Assembly: GCF_042665195.1 (NCBI RefSeq)
Contig: NZ_JBHTBW010000020.1
Span: 1-64,000 of the forward strand
DNA length: 64,000 bases
Reading direction: 5' to 3'
Source of the DNA: Laceyella putida
GTDB taxonomy: Bacteria; Bacillota; Bacilli; Thermoactinomycetales; Thermoactinomycetaceae
Position 1 is the first letter of the stretch, and each line of letters starts with the position of its first letter. Below the pieces are notes generated by a model. It was not told where the DNA came from. It made no database searches and saw nothing but the letters and a program-made list of their open reading frames with translations. The translations under genes were made by a program, and so were the position numbers. Shown here in pieces: positions 1 through 8,422 of the stretch.

Positions 1-84
1 ACCCCTTTCTAGCTTCCTTCCATTATACTTTATCTTTCGTCTGGAAGCGTATGGGGTCATTATAATATTTCTGTTGTCCTAGAG

Positions 85-546
85 TTGATTGTTATCCTAT
101 TTATTATCAGTGTTTATTATATATTGAATAGATTTTTTAATAACAAAATATTGCGCACAATATATATATTGGTAGTTTCTATTTATATAATAGCTATATC
201 GGCTTATATAACTGGCTTATTAGATTCAGCTGGACAAACAATGTATTATGTAATGTACGAGAATAATACCTCAACTCATAAGGTTGTGTTGACGAAATAC
301 AAGGAATTTTATATTGTTGCACCATTTAATGAAAGAACTAAAGAAATAGATCCTATATTCAAATTGGCTGAAATAAATAACAGTAATAGTGATAAAAGCA
401 GAATCCCGAATATCAATATTAATGGTAATCTTAGTGAAAGGCAAATTAAACAATTAATTGACACATTTAAAAATAAGGAAAAGGAGATTAGTCTTAAATA
501 TGAAAGAGTTGGCCCGTTTAAATTGGTCGGAGAAAGAATAAGATAG
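85..546 (+). CDS. putative small membrane protein, possibly 5'-truncated
   Basis: I do not recognise this protein (153 aa from a TTG codon). The first ~45 residues are strongly hydrophobic (about two membrane segments) and the rest is a polar, Asn/Lys-rich domain. The frame is open upstream to a TAG at 10-12 without an ATG or a convincing ribosome site, so the true start is unclear and the gene may have lost its 5' end. Base composition is AT-rich compared with the later part of the window. No functional claim is possible; whether it is expressed is uncertain. Confidence 0.35.
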   Translation: MIVILFIISVYYILNRFFNNKILRTIYILVVSIYIIAISAYITGLLDSAGQTMYYVMYENNTSTHKVVLTKYKEFYIVAPFNERTKEIDPIFKLAEINNSNSDKSRIPNININGNLSERQIKQLIDTFKNKEKEISLKYERVGPFKLVGERIR

Positions 547-801
547 GTAGCAACTTCCAAATAACCAAAAGGCAAACAGGAGAGTTTTTTCGAAAGTGGA
601 GTAACTTAAAGCCGTTAATCAAGTTAAGAAAGACTGAGGAAGTAGAGGAGAATCGCAACGGGTATAACATCCCTTTGCAAGAATAAAAGACAAGTCCGAG
701 TCTGAGTCTAGCTACCTTACTTAATGAAGGCAGACTCAAAAAGCGTCCCTTGTTAACAGAATAGTTGGTTAGTTCAATTTACCAAAAGGAGGTAGTTGAT
801 T

Positions 802-1359
802 ATGTTTTCTTTAAACGGTGTCACTTTACGACCTTTTGAACCAGAAGATATTGAAATAATGTATGATTGGCATCTCGATTATGAATTAGACATTTACTCT
901 TCATGGGGTAAAAAACTATCCCGTGCCCAATTCAAAAAGAAATTCGAACAAAATATTTTAGACAACTCTCTGGAGGGTTGTGTTGTGTTTGGCATTGAAG
1001 TAAGTGAAAGATTAGTTGGACAAATTTCACTTGAATCAATTAATCGACAAAATCGATATGCAACTATATATATCAATATTGGTGAACGGGGTTTTCGAGG
1101 TCGAGGAATTGGAAGAACGGCTATTCGTATAATGGTTGATTACGGATTTAAAGTGGAAAACCTTGAAAAGATTTATGCTGAAATATATGGATTTAATTCC
1201 AGATCTCAAAGATGTTTTGAGTGTGTCGGTTTTCAACGGGAAGGGGTTTGTAGGAAACATGAAATCCATAACGGTGAACGGCATGATATTCATCTATTTG
1301 GCATTTTAAAGGAAGAATTCTATGAGCGATATGAGACTTTGTTTAAATTACCGAAATAA
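802..1359 (+). CDS. GNAT-family N-acetyltransferase (RimJ/RimL type)
   Basis: Predicted cytoplasmic acetyl-CoA-dependent N-acetyltransferase of 185 aa. The acetyl-CoA-binding motif A is visible as RGFRGRGIGRTAI (about residues 95-107), followed by the typical C-terminal stretch with NSRSQRCFECVGF (neighbour-substitution helix and strand) found in RimL/ribosomal-protein-type acetyltransferases. The ATG at 802 is chosen because AGGAGGT at 787-793 lies 8 nt upstream; a TTG two codons earlier is poorly placed. It stands alone between degenerate sequence and a repeat element. The acceptor (ribosomal protein, antibiotic or small molecule) cannot be read from sequence. Confidence 0.85.
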   Translation: MFSLNGVTLRPFEPEDIEIMYDWHLDYELDIYSSWGKKLSRAQFKKKFEQNILDNSLEGCVVFGIEVSERLVGQISLESINRQNRYATIYINIGERGFRGRGIGRTAIRIMVDYGFKVENLEKIYAEIYGFNSRSQRCFECVGFQREGVCRKHEIHNGERHDIHLFGILKEEFYERYETLFKLPK

Positions 1360-1570
1360 AAACATAAATTATTCTGAGATAGCGTCTCGTAATTGCCAAT
1401 CCCTTTTACTTAGTTTAATCTAATACGATTGGATTATAGTGTGTCTGAATAATTACGCCGTATAGGAGCCATCAAAAAACATGAGGATCCGATGAAGCAC
1501 CGCGAAATAAAGACTCAAAAACCGCCGCCGGCTAATAGAAATTCGCTCATCTCGATTTACCAGACACGCC

Positions 1571-1708
1571 CTAGAGCGTGTCTGGCAAATCAAGTTGACC
1601 AATGGGAGGAAGCGGAAAAACCTTTTCCCGATGAGCGCCGATGGACAAGTGAAGCGAATGGGAAAACGGTTTTGGAGCCGCCGACATATTTATCAGACAT
1701 GCCCCCTA
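1571..1708 (+). mobile_element. MITE-like element, copy 1 (complete)
   Basis: About 135 bp with terminal inverted repeats: left end AGAGCGTGTCTGGCAAAT, right end ATTTATCAGACATGCCCCC. The interior matches the copies at 27102-27233 (inverted) and 57981-58100. An extra inverted copy of the left terminus (1554-1573) abuts it, making a palindrome centred near 1573. It has no transposase; short ORFs across it are shared by all copies only because the DNA is repeated. Confidence 0.8.
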
Positions 1709-1862
1709 AGACTGACACAGCTTGGGGAAGGTTGGACCACCACATCACCTATCACGTTAACCTTCCCTCCAGCCAGTAGGCACTTAGTCTATGAGTACCA
1801 GAACAACCGCATACGTAAGATTCAAGGCCCGATACAAACATGAACGTTGGCGGCTTTGAATC

Positions 1863-2732
1863 TTAACATCCTTGTTCCCACCACCGGTATATGTTGTTAA
1901 AATATTTATTTTTTAGATCTTCAGGGCGAATCCAATAGTTTAAGCAGCCTCCATCCCCCCAAGACATCATGGCTCTATTATCGTCTCCAAGTTGAAGTAG
2001 TAAAAGCCATTCTTCTTTTTCTTGCTCACCAGTATAGGTTAAATCCCAAACCTCCCAAGCGTCAGGGTATCCAAGAATACGATGAAAATAACGGCTAGGC
2101 GACAAAGAGCGTATTTGATCCAGTAGATTGTTATATATCTCTTTTTGTTCTTGATAACGATCCCCCAACCGCTCTGGACTCATGATGCTCCATACCTTCT
2201 CATTTTCAGTTAGTGGAAGCATCCATTCTGGGCAAAAACGAATGCTACATTCGTTTAAACGGATGTCATTGTAGCATCGCAAATCAATTTTCTCTTCCTC
2301 ATTTTCTTCTGGATGCTTGATTCTCACTAAATTATCCATCGGTCCATCATAGTAAATAACCTTCCACCCCTCTTCAGACCCGTTGTAGTCATCGAAAAAG
2401 TAGAGAATACCATTGTTCGGAAACAGATCAGGCTTAATGGCCGCTAAATCAGCTAAGTTTATTTGAGCAACAAACATTAAGGGATTACTGAATACCTTCT
2501 CAACTGGCCCGTTCTCTTCTACTAATGTTACCTTCTCGTGAACCCATGGCCATTCAAAGTCAGGTGGCAGCTCAGGCCGCCCTCCGATTTTTGACGATCC
2601 TGTCGGCAATGATCCAGGTTCAACCACTTCAAAATCCAGGGCAATGGTATAGGAAAGAAGCCTTTTTATCTCTGGCTTAAGTTCAGATAACAAATCACTT
2701 TGTTCAATCAGCTTTTCTATTTTTTCCTTCAT
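1863..2732 (-). CDS. DUF1963 (YwqG-like) protein
   Basis: 289-aa cytoplasmic protein with DUF1963/YwqG features: SKIGGRPELPPDFEWP near residue 48, the strand FVAQINLADLA near residue 87, LYFFDD near residue 110, and a Trp-rich tail with DGGCLNYWI. The biochemical role of the family is unknown. Related proteins often sit in arrays of immunity-like genes, and here a beta-propeller protein and a SUKH gene lie within 4 kb on the same strand, so an immunity or stress role is plausible but inferred. The start follows a GGGGGG ribosome site. Confidence 0.8.
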   Translation of the reverse strand: MKEKIEKLIEQSDLLSELKPEIKRLLSYTIALDFEVVEPGSLPTGSSKIGGRPELPPDFEWPWVHEKVTLVEENGPVEKVFSNPLMFVAQINLADLAAIKPDLFPNNGILYFFDDYNGSEEGWKVIYYDGPMDNLVRIKHPEENEEEKIDLRCYNDIRLNECSIRFCPEWMLPLTENEKVWSIMSPERLGDRYQEQKEIYNNLLDQIRSLSPSRYFHRILGYPDAWEVWDLTYTGEQEKEEWLLLLQLGDDNRAMMSWGDGGCLNYWIRPEDLKNKYFNNIYRWWEQGC

Positions 2733-2887
2733 ATTGAATTCCCCCCGTTACTTCGTTGCTCTGTCCTTCAAGCCTAAGTTATGAAAATACAGTATGTGTT
2801 CGATGTTTCGGAGCGGAGCATTCGATTTGGCATTGATAAACAGACAGATCATATATTTTCATGTGGATATAAAGCATATACAACCAT

Positions 2888-4225
2888 TCACCACACAAGC
2901 GGCTGCGGCAGCTCATCCCACATCAACCATCTTCTCAACTCCTTGTTGGTAGAGAAACCAATCGCGAAGGGATCAACTTCCCCTGTATCGAGATGAATGA
3001 GATGTAGCATGCCGCCATAGGTACCCACAACGATCTTCCTTCCATCTTCACTCACATCCATCCCGGTTATCGTCCCTCCGACATGGAAATCCCACAACAG
3101 CTCGCCATTGCTGTGATGAGCGTTTATAAAGCCGTAAGCATCGCCAAATATGTATCGATCCTCTACTGATACTCCGGCATAAACGCGACAATATCCATTC
3201 AATACAACGTCATCTTCCTCCGTGCGATCATGGATGTCAGAAAATCCCCTTTTTGTTAATGACAAATGATCCAGAGAAATACCAACTGTTTCACCGTTAT
3301 AGAAGTGACAGGAATTGAAAGCCACTTGCTTGCTGTCGGATCGAAATATCGCATAATGCGGATAACTGGATGATGGTGCAATCGTCGCTATTTCCCGAAA
3401 GGAAGCATCCAAAATCCGATGGTTGCTCGCTTGATCTCCCACAGCAATATACTTCCCATCAGGCGACATGGCAACATGCTCCATACTGAGATCGACTGAC
3501 AATGGATGTTCATCATTTGCCCAATCCCCCGCGAACATTTCTTCTATATCCGCACGATCAGGATGAATTCGAAATGCCTTCGTTTCTTCTATGACAAACA
3601 AACCGGATCGATTCAACAAGAGTACTCTCTTCCCATCAGGAAAAACCAGCAGCGAAGTGATTGATGGCGCTGGTTGTCCCGCAACGACTTCTTTCGTTTC
3701 TTCAAGCCCTTCCAGATGTTTCGGCCAATGAAGTTGGCAAACTTTTACACCATTCCATCCTTCATAAAGCTCAATGCGATCAATATATGCCAAAGCATAA
3801 AAACGGCGGTCAGGCGACCTTCCAACACACAATACCTTGTCCAGAATGGAGCATTTCTGTCCATTAACGATAAACGCTTGCGGGCTTTTTTCAAACGAAT
3901 TTTTTCGAAAACAGATAAGATCTTCATCAATCATAAATAATGAATCCAGATATGATTGATTTTTCTCAACCCATGGGATAAAAGGAGCATAGGCCGGTGG
4001 AAACCACGCTCGCAACTGATCTATCTCTCCTGTTCGATTGGCTTCATGGATCACTTCCAACACGGTGCGAGCCAATTCCGCACGGGTTTCTTCAGGCGGC
4101 TTCACGTCCGCATCATATCCCTGTGAAAAAACTTTTTTATTATATTCGTTTACCGCAAATGCGTATGCTTTACCTTTTTCGATCCACTGTTTAGACAAAT
4201 CTTCATATTTCGACCAATCCATCAT
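2888..4225 (-). CDS. WD40/YVTN-like beta-propeller repeat protein
   Basis: 445-aa soluble protein. The N-terminal ~110 residues are helical; the remainder is a series of blade-like repeats recognisable by AMSPDGKYIAVGD, VFPDGKRVLLLN and VSEDGRKIVVGTYGG, the typical 'SPDGK-x-hydrophobic' signature of WD40/YVTN propellers. There is no signal peptide or membrane segment. Propellers bind partners, so a binding or immunity role is possible given the neighbouring DUF1963 and SUKH genes, but no substrate can be named. About 155 bp separates it from the DUF1963 gene downstream, so co-transcription is possible. Confidence 0.7.
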   Translation of the reverse strand: MMDWSKYEDLSKQWIEKGKAYAFAVNEYNKKVFSQGYDADVKPPEETRAELARTVLEVIHEANRTGEIDQLRAWFPPAYAPFIPWVEKNQSYLDSLFMIDEDLICFRKNSFEKSPQAFIVNGQKCSILDKVLCVGRSPDRRFYALAYIDRIELYEGWNGVKVCQLHWPKHLEGLEETKEVVAGQPAPSITSLLVFPDGKRVLLLNRSGLFVIEETKAFRIHPDRADIEEMFAGDWANDEHPLSVDLSMEHVAMSPDGKYIAVGDQASNHRILDASFREIATIAPSSSYPHYAIFRSDSKQVAFNSCHFYNGETVGISLDHLSLTKRGFSDIHDRTEEDDVVLNGYCRVYAGVSVEDRYIFGDAYGFINAHHSNGELLWDFHVGGTITGMDVSEDGRKIVVGTYGGMLHLIHLDTGEVDPFAIGFSTNKELRRWLMWDELPQPLVW

Positions 4226-4641
4226 GAATGTACCGCCTATCTAATGAAATTATCATAAAGCGAATGGAACGATCCCACTATTCCTGTGAAAAGGACCGCA
4301 ACAAAACGTATGTTCGCCAACAGATCTATTTTATATCGAATAATCTGCCTGATCAATAACATCCATCATTTATTTCAACCTTTTGCCTTCATTCTGTTTT
4401 TAACAACAAAAGCCCTCCACCATTTCAAACGGCAGGGGCATTCTCAGGAATATAGCTACCGATCATCACCCAGGCATGCGACAGAAAAAGACTGTTTTCT
4501 AAGTGGCATCTCAAGTCATTTTGCCATTTCTTGGGCAGACGGCGACAAAATGGCCGGATGCTACCTCACATTAATCAATCGCCATCTTTTCTAATGCTTT
4601 GAGTATTTCATTTACTTAACTTGATGACGATGTACGGTGAC
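4226..4641. other. intergenic stretch, no gene recognised
   Basis: About 415 bp between the beta-propeller gene and the kinase-like gene, both on the minus strand. Open frames on either strand lack a ribosome site and family resemblance. It presumably contains the promoter of the propeller gene, but I see no convincing -35/-10 pair. Confidence 0.5.
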
Positions 4642-5235
4642 CTAATTTTTTAAAACCAAATGGACTTGTTCTGTTGGAGCTTCTGTCTTTAAATAATAGT
4701 CTTCTGCTTTCCAATATCTATTCCTAAACTTTTCAATATTCTTTTGGGTGGAGTCCCTTTCACGTAAAAATCTCTTATTTCTTGGACAATCCAAGTAAAC
4801 TAAACAATCATAGAAACCTCTCCACTCTCTACGTTGGAGAAAAATCCCTTCTATTATAATAACGCAAGTATCAGGAATTTTTATTTTCTGCGTACTATGT
4901 GTGTCAGTTGCATCATCATATATCGAAAGGTTAAGCTGGTTAGACACCTTCAGTTTTTTGAACAAATGATCTTTTAGCCATTCAACATCCCACTGTAAGT
5001 GGTAATATTCAAACCATTCTTCATGCCCAGTATTGTAACGTTTTTCACGCTCTACAATGTAGTCGTCCATGTGAAAGACGCAAACTTGGATTTTCTTCTC
5101 TTGCAATACCTGACTAAGCTTATTTGCGAGTGTAGTTTTTCCTGAACGGCTTAACCCATCTATGCCCAAAACAAATCGATTTCCCTTCTCTATTTTGGGG
5201 ATAAAAGTTAATAAAACCGATAAATTGTCTTCCAA
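4642..5235 (-). CDS. uridine kinase-like P-loop kinase
   Basis: 197-aa P-loop protein. Walker A is GIDGLSRSGKTTLAN (about residues 24-38), followed by HMDDYI (Asp pair typical of uridine/phosphoribulokinase-like kinases), VIIIEGIFLQR as the Walker B-like strand, and a Lid-type stretch RERDSTQKN. Similar short proteins in Bacillales are annotated uridine kinase, so phosphoryl transfer to a nucleoside or similar small molecule is expected; the substrate is not proven. The start is TTG at 5233-5235, preceded at 8 nt by GAGGAG; the nearby ATG is out of frame. Confidence 0.7.
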   Translation of the reverse strand: MEDNLSVLLTFIPKIEKGNRFVLGIDGLSRSGKTTLANKLSQVLQEKKIQVCVFHMDDYIVEREKRYNTGHEEWFEYYHLQWDVEWLKDHLFKKLKVSNQLNLSIYDDATDTHSTQKIKIPDTCVIIIEGIFLQRREWRGFYDCLVYLDCPRNKRFLRERDSTQKNIEKFRNRYWKAEDYYLKTEAPTEQVHLVLKN

Positions 5236-5283
5236 ACTACCATCTCCTCAGAAATCAAAGCGTTTTCATACAGTGGGATGATA

Positions 5284-5772
5284 TCAATCCACATCAACAG
5301 CAAGATAGTAATTCTCTTGCGCATCCAGCTTTCGCATAAACTCTTCTAACGAATCTGCGATTTTAATACCGGCATAATCAACAGGACAGATCCCTTTCTC
5401 ACTCTGTTGGTTCAAATCCAAGAAAATAAAGCTGTCATCTCCCACCTCGAAAAACGGAAAAAGATGTGGCTCTTCTTCCAGTTCATCAATTAAATAGTAA
5501 TCCTCATAAATATTCTCGCCCAACACCAAATCAGCGATCGAATGTGGGTCCATCAACCGGTTAGTGAAGAGATTTTTCCCGTCTTTGCACATGAAACCAT
5601 AGCCAATCTGCTCAAAGAAATCTTTCAATTCTCTTGGAAATGTTCGATTTATTCTGTTCTCGGCTTCTATGATTTGACTTTGATCAAGTGGATAAAACGT
5701 GTGCTTTTGCCCCGGAGCCTGATCGCTTTCTGACCGCAGAATGTACTTTTTTAAAAAAGAATAATCCTTCAT
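5284..5772 (-). CDS. SMI1/KNR4 (SUKH) family protein
   Basis: 162 aa with the SUKH pattern: the helix IIEAENRINRTFPRELKDFF (residues ~33-52), a following G-Y-G loop, a central strand FEVGDDSFIFLDL, then a helix containing SLEEFMRKL. SUKH proteins are best known as immunity proteins against polymorphic toxins, though some have other roles; no cognate toxin is visible here. The start has AGGAGG at normal spacing. The sequence just upstream (5804-5872) is the decayed 3' end of a second SUKH gene, so this was once a tandem array. Confidence 0.8.
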   Translation of the reverse strand: MKDYSFLKKYILRSESDQAPGQKHTFYPLDQSQIIEAENRINRTFPRELKDFFEQIGYGFMCKDGKNLFTNRLMDPHSIADLVLGENIYEDYYLIDELEEEPHLFPFFEVGDDSFIFLDLNQQSEKGICPVDYAGIKIADSLEEFMRKLDAQENYYLAVDVD

Positions 5773-5803
5773 GTTTGACTTCCTCCTTTAAGCTTCGCTT
5801 TTT

Positions 5804-5872
5804 TCATTCCACATGATAGTAATTTTCTTGTGCATCTAACTTGCGCACAAATTCTTCCAACGAGTCCACAAT
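5804..5872 (-). pseudogene. relic of a second SUKH gene (3' end only)
   Basis: Read on the minus strand it encodes VDSLEEFVRKLDAQENYY followed by four residues and TGA, nearly identical to the C-terminus of the intact SUKH protein next to it (ADSLEEFMRKLDAQENYY). Only about 23 codons remain and the frame is closed upstream by TAA. This is the remnant of a duplicated neighbouring gene. Confidence 0.8.
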
Positions 5873-5923
5873 TTACGAGTAAAGAAGGTGAAATTGAATG
5901 ATCACAAAAGAGGTTTGTTTCAC

Positions 5924-5954
5924 GCCGAATTTTATCGATTCGGCATAGGTTTTT
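5924..5954 (+). terminator. rho-independent terminator-like hairpin
   Basis: GCCGAAT/ATTCGGC stem with a 7-nt loop, followed a few bases later by TTTTT. It insulates the operon starting at 6058 from upstream transcription. Confidence 0.5.
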
Positions 5955-5976
5955 CAGTCAAATAACCATTGTTGTG

Positions 5977-6005
5977 TTGATTTCCATAAATCAGTTTATT
6001 ATAAT
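5977..6005 (+). promoter_or_regulatory. sigma-A promoter of the three-gene module
   Basis: TTGATT (5977-5982) and TATAAT (6000-6005) separated by exactly 17 bp, about 50 bp upstream of the first gene. The near-consensus elements suggest constitutive housekeeping transcription of genes 6058-8249. Confidence 0.7.
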
Positions 6006-6057
6006 AAAATCATACCAAACGTTTGGATCGGTTTCAACATCAAAGGAGGCAAATTTA

Positions 6058-6462
6058 ATGAACAAAGAAGCGGAGCGAACCAATTTTTCCATTCATGTCG
6101 GGGGTGATGTCGGAAACAACGCGATGATTGGAGACTTTTCACGTAACCAAGGGACGATCAACTCCCATAACCGCGTCAATGCGGAACTGGAAAAGGAATC
6201 AAAGGTGGCAGAGTTAAAAAGACTGATTGAAGAATTTTCCCATTTGACCGAACAGAGCAAGGAGCTTTCAACAGAAGAAAGAGAAGAATCCCTTGAATTG
6301 ATGGAATTAAATCATCGTTTTATCGAAGAAGGAAAGCCGAAACGCGCTGTGCTGAAATCCCTTGTCACTCACTTGGACGACATAAAATCGAAATTGAAGG
6401 CTGATTCCCCCTTATTAACAAATGTAGGCTCCATCTCGCAAATATTAAGTTTATTCCTGTAG
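6058..6462 (+). CDS. unknown protein 1 of the 6058-8249 module (N-terminal glycine-rich strand motif)
   Basis: 134-aa cytoplasmic protein of unknown function. Residues 10-34 contain SIHVGGDVGNNAMIGDFS and then N-x-GTI, a glycine-rich strand-turn motif; the remainder is charged, helical and probably coiled coil. The same motif recurs at the C-terminus of the third product of this operon (16 of 25 positions identical). The ATG at 6058 has AAGGAGG upstream and is preferred over the upstream in-frame start. The next gene begins 18 bp after its stop, so the three genes form one operon. Function is unassigned; the context suggests an accessory or conflict-related module. Confidence 0.7.
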   Translation: MNKEAERTNFSIHVGGDVGNNAMIGDFSRNQGTINSHNRVNAELEKESKVAELKRLIEEFSHLTEQSKELSTEEREESLELMELNHRFIEEGKPKRAVLKSLVTHLDDIKSKLKADSPLLTNVGSISQILSLFL

Positions 6463-6480
6463 CTTGCCGGAGGGGAAACG

Positions 6481-7539
6481 ATGGGAATGCACGGATATAT
6501 CCACACCGAAGAAATTGAGGAATATCTCTATTGTTCAGAACGATGGCGGGAAAGTGAGAGCCGGCGGAAAAAAATCGATGTGAACGAAGCCGAAACCCTT
6601 CATAGACAATGGTTTGCTCTCCAGTCGTTTGAACTGCCACCCAAACCAAAGAAACCCAAAGTCAATAAAAACAAAAAGACAAAGATAAAGTATTGGCTCA
6701 TTGGCTATCTGGTGTTGCAAGCGCTGTTGATCATTCAATCTATTATCGCGCTAACAAATCCGACCGTCATCTATTTGATGTTGTTTATGGTTTGTGCTTG
6801 GTTGGCATGGAATAATAAGAAAGAAATCATTCAGTATTTTAGTGAAAAAGACCCCCTTCATTGGTTGGCGAAGAAATGGAAGAAAAATCAAAAGAATGCG
6901 CTCATTCTCCTGTTGATTGGTTTTGTGTTGCTAATCGGAATGGGACCGAAGATCATCTATTCCCTACCTCTATATATCTTATTGTTGCTCGCTTTTATTA
7001 AGTTCAGAAAGCGCAAAGCTCATTGGTCATGGTTTAACGATCATGATATGTACCAACAACAAATGGAGGAATATCATCAAGCATTGGAAGAAAGACAGCA
7101 GAAACAAGAACAGATGGAAAGCATGAAAGAGCAATTGCTATCCAAAATCACGCAACCCCATTTTCCTTTCATCGAATTTATCACTGTGGAAGATAAAGAG
7201 CAAGAATATCAAATCACCTTGGTGGATGATGATATACAGTGGAGATACGATGATGAAGAAGATAAATTAATCATTACGATGGATCGTTCACAAGAGACTC
7301 TTCCCTATTATGTCCCACGCGCTCAACCTTACCATCTGATACGGTTATTCGCACAGATCATCTTATTGCAAAGGTATTTTAACGAAAATCAGGTAGAGGG
7401 CCAGATCATTTATAAAAACCACACGACTCCTTACTACGTAAATGACAAAACGGAAACGACGCAAAAAACGATCAAATTTTTTGAACAGACCTTACAAACA
7501 GAACAGAGAAGGTTTCATCCCTATCTCTTACCGCTGTGA
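6481..7539 (+). CDS. membrane protein with degenerate Cas4/PD-(D/E)XK-like ends (module protein 2)
   Basis: 352 aa, start ATG after GGAGGGG. The N-terminal 60 residues are cytoplasmic with EEIEEYLYCSERW (residues 11-23) and E-x-LHRQW (38-44), resembling the N-terminal helix, Cys and motif-I His of Cas4-like nucleases. Then come about four membrane segments (approximately 71-91, 95-110, 140-154, 158-173), a Gln/Glu-rich coiled coil (190-222), and a C-terminal domain in which YHLIRLFAQIILLQRYF followed by EGQIIYKN matches the 'hQLaaYalllee...GyiyY' part of Cas4. The expected E-x-K is replaced by M-D-R (267-269), so nuclease activity is doubtful. The fold assignment is inference from pattern; function is unknown. 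Its stop overlaps the next start. Confidence 0.6.
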   Translation: MGMHGYIHTEEIEEYLYCSERWRESESRRKKIDVNEAETLHRQWFALQSFELPPKPKKPKVNKNKKTKIKYWLIGYLVLQALLIIQSIIALTNPTVIYLMLFMVCAWLAWNNKKEIIQYFSEKDPLHWLAKKWKKNQKNALILLLIGFVLLIGMGPKIIYSLPLYILLLLAFIKFRKRKAHWSWFNDHDMYQQQMEEYHQALEERQQKQEQMESMKEQLLSKITQPHFPFIEFITVEDKEQEYQITLVDDDIQWRYDDEEDKLIITMDRSQETLPYYVPRAQPYHLIRLFAQIILLQRYFNENQVEGQIIYKNHTTPYYVNDKTETTQKTIKFFEQTLQTEQRRFHPYLLPL

Positions 7540-8249
7540 AAGATGCCCTTTCCATTCCCATTGTAAATTCGTTTCAGGAGAGGTGGGTGAAGTCCTTGCT
7601 CGAAAAGGAAAGGCCTGATTCGAATCGGACCCAGATGCTCAATGATATCAACAATACGATGAATAACTTGGAGTATTTGCGGAACAGCTCGCCATATATT
7701 CCACCCGAAGGCTTCTATAATTATATCCGCAGCATTATTAAATTCGTTCATAAACAGCCGTTAGTATTTGAACTCGTAAGGAAACGTACCGTCCGTTTTT
7801 ATGATATTAAATCCGCTGTGGAGGCTGGTATCATCTTTGACCGTAAATTGGCCACCCCTGATGACGACGATGAAGAGATTGCCTTTAATTTTGCTTTGTT
7901 CAAGTATTTGCGCCTTGCTTATCGACGATTTACCATTTTTGAGGCCATTTATCCGTATCGGGATAAGGATGAATTACTCGATGAAAAATTCATCAAAAAT
8001 GTGAAGGTGAAAGAAGAAGTTGGTCGCAAATCAGCGGTTCGAAACTTTATCAATGAAGTCATTCTTCCATTTCTCAACTTGATCATGATGGAACTCAGCA
8101 ATATGAAAATGGAATTGGAAACGCAAAAATCTATGGGCATCTCTATCCATATCGAAGGGAATGTCGGAGACAACGCCTTTATTGGGGACTTCAGTCAAAA
8201 TCGGGGACAAATTGGTCATGATTGGGGTGATCAAGACAAAATAGACTAA
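7536..8249 (+). CDS. unknown helical protein with C-terminal glycine-rich strand motif (module protein 3)
   Basis: 237-aa soluble, mostly helical protein. The GTG start overlaps the TGA of the membrane-protein gene (GTGA), implying translational coupling; no separate ribosome site is seen. Around residue 205-228 it carries SIHIEGNVGDNAFIGDFS followed by N-x-GQI, the same motif found at the N-terminus of the first protein of the operon, placed here at the opposite end. An acidic patch (DDDDEE) lies near residue 108. No enzymatic motif is recognised. The shared motif suggests that proteins 1 and 3 assemble with each other or with a common partner. Confidence 0.65.
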   Translation: MKDALSIPIVNSFQERWVKSLLEKERPDSNRTQMLNDINNTMNNLEYLRNSSPYIPPEGFYNYIRSIIKFVHKQPLVFELVRKRTVRFYDIKSAVEAGIIFDRKLATPDDDDEEIAFNFALFKYLRLAYRRFTIFEAIYPYRDKDELLDEKFIKNVKVKEEVGRKSAVRNFINEVILPFLNLIMMELSNMKMELETQKSMGISIHIEGNVGDNAFIGDFSQNRGQIGHDWGDQDKID

Positions 8250-8268
8250 GGCAAGCCGCTAAGCTGTC

Positions 8269-8293
8269 TTTTGCTAATTATACTTTAGCAAAA
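8269..8293 (+). terminator. hairpin after the three-gene module
   Basis: TTTTGCTAA/TTTAGCAAAA inverted repeat 20 bp after the last stop of the module. It has no long T tract, so termination is probable rather than certain. Confidence 0.4.
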
Positions 8294-8422
8294 TGCCAAT
8301 TGAGCAGTTCATCATTTAGCTCAAACCACTGTGTTCCCTTCATTCAGCTAACATGTTCCAAAACTCACTGCATTCTATCAAACCGTTTCATGATAAACTT
8401 ACACTCATAACTCGTGCCCAGA

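Noticed and set aside
1492..1843. Overlapping plus-strand ORFs across 1492-1843
   Set aside because: They are translations of the MITE and its flanks; the same pseudo-peptides recur at 27 kb and 58 kb only because the DNA is repeated, and there is no ribosome site.
5898..5948. 16-codon ORF with a possible ribosome site before the three-gene module
   Set aside because: It over-runs the hairpin terminator at 5924-5954 and is too short to support; noted as a possible leader only.
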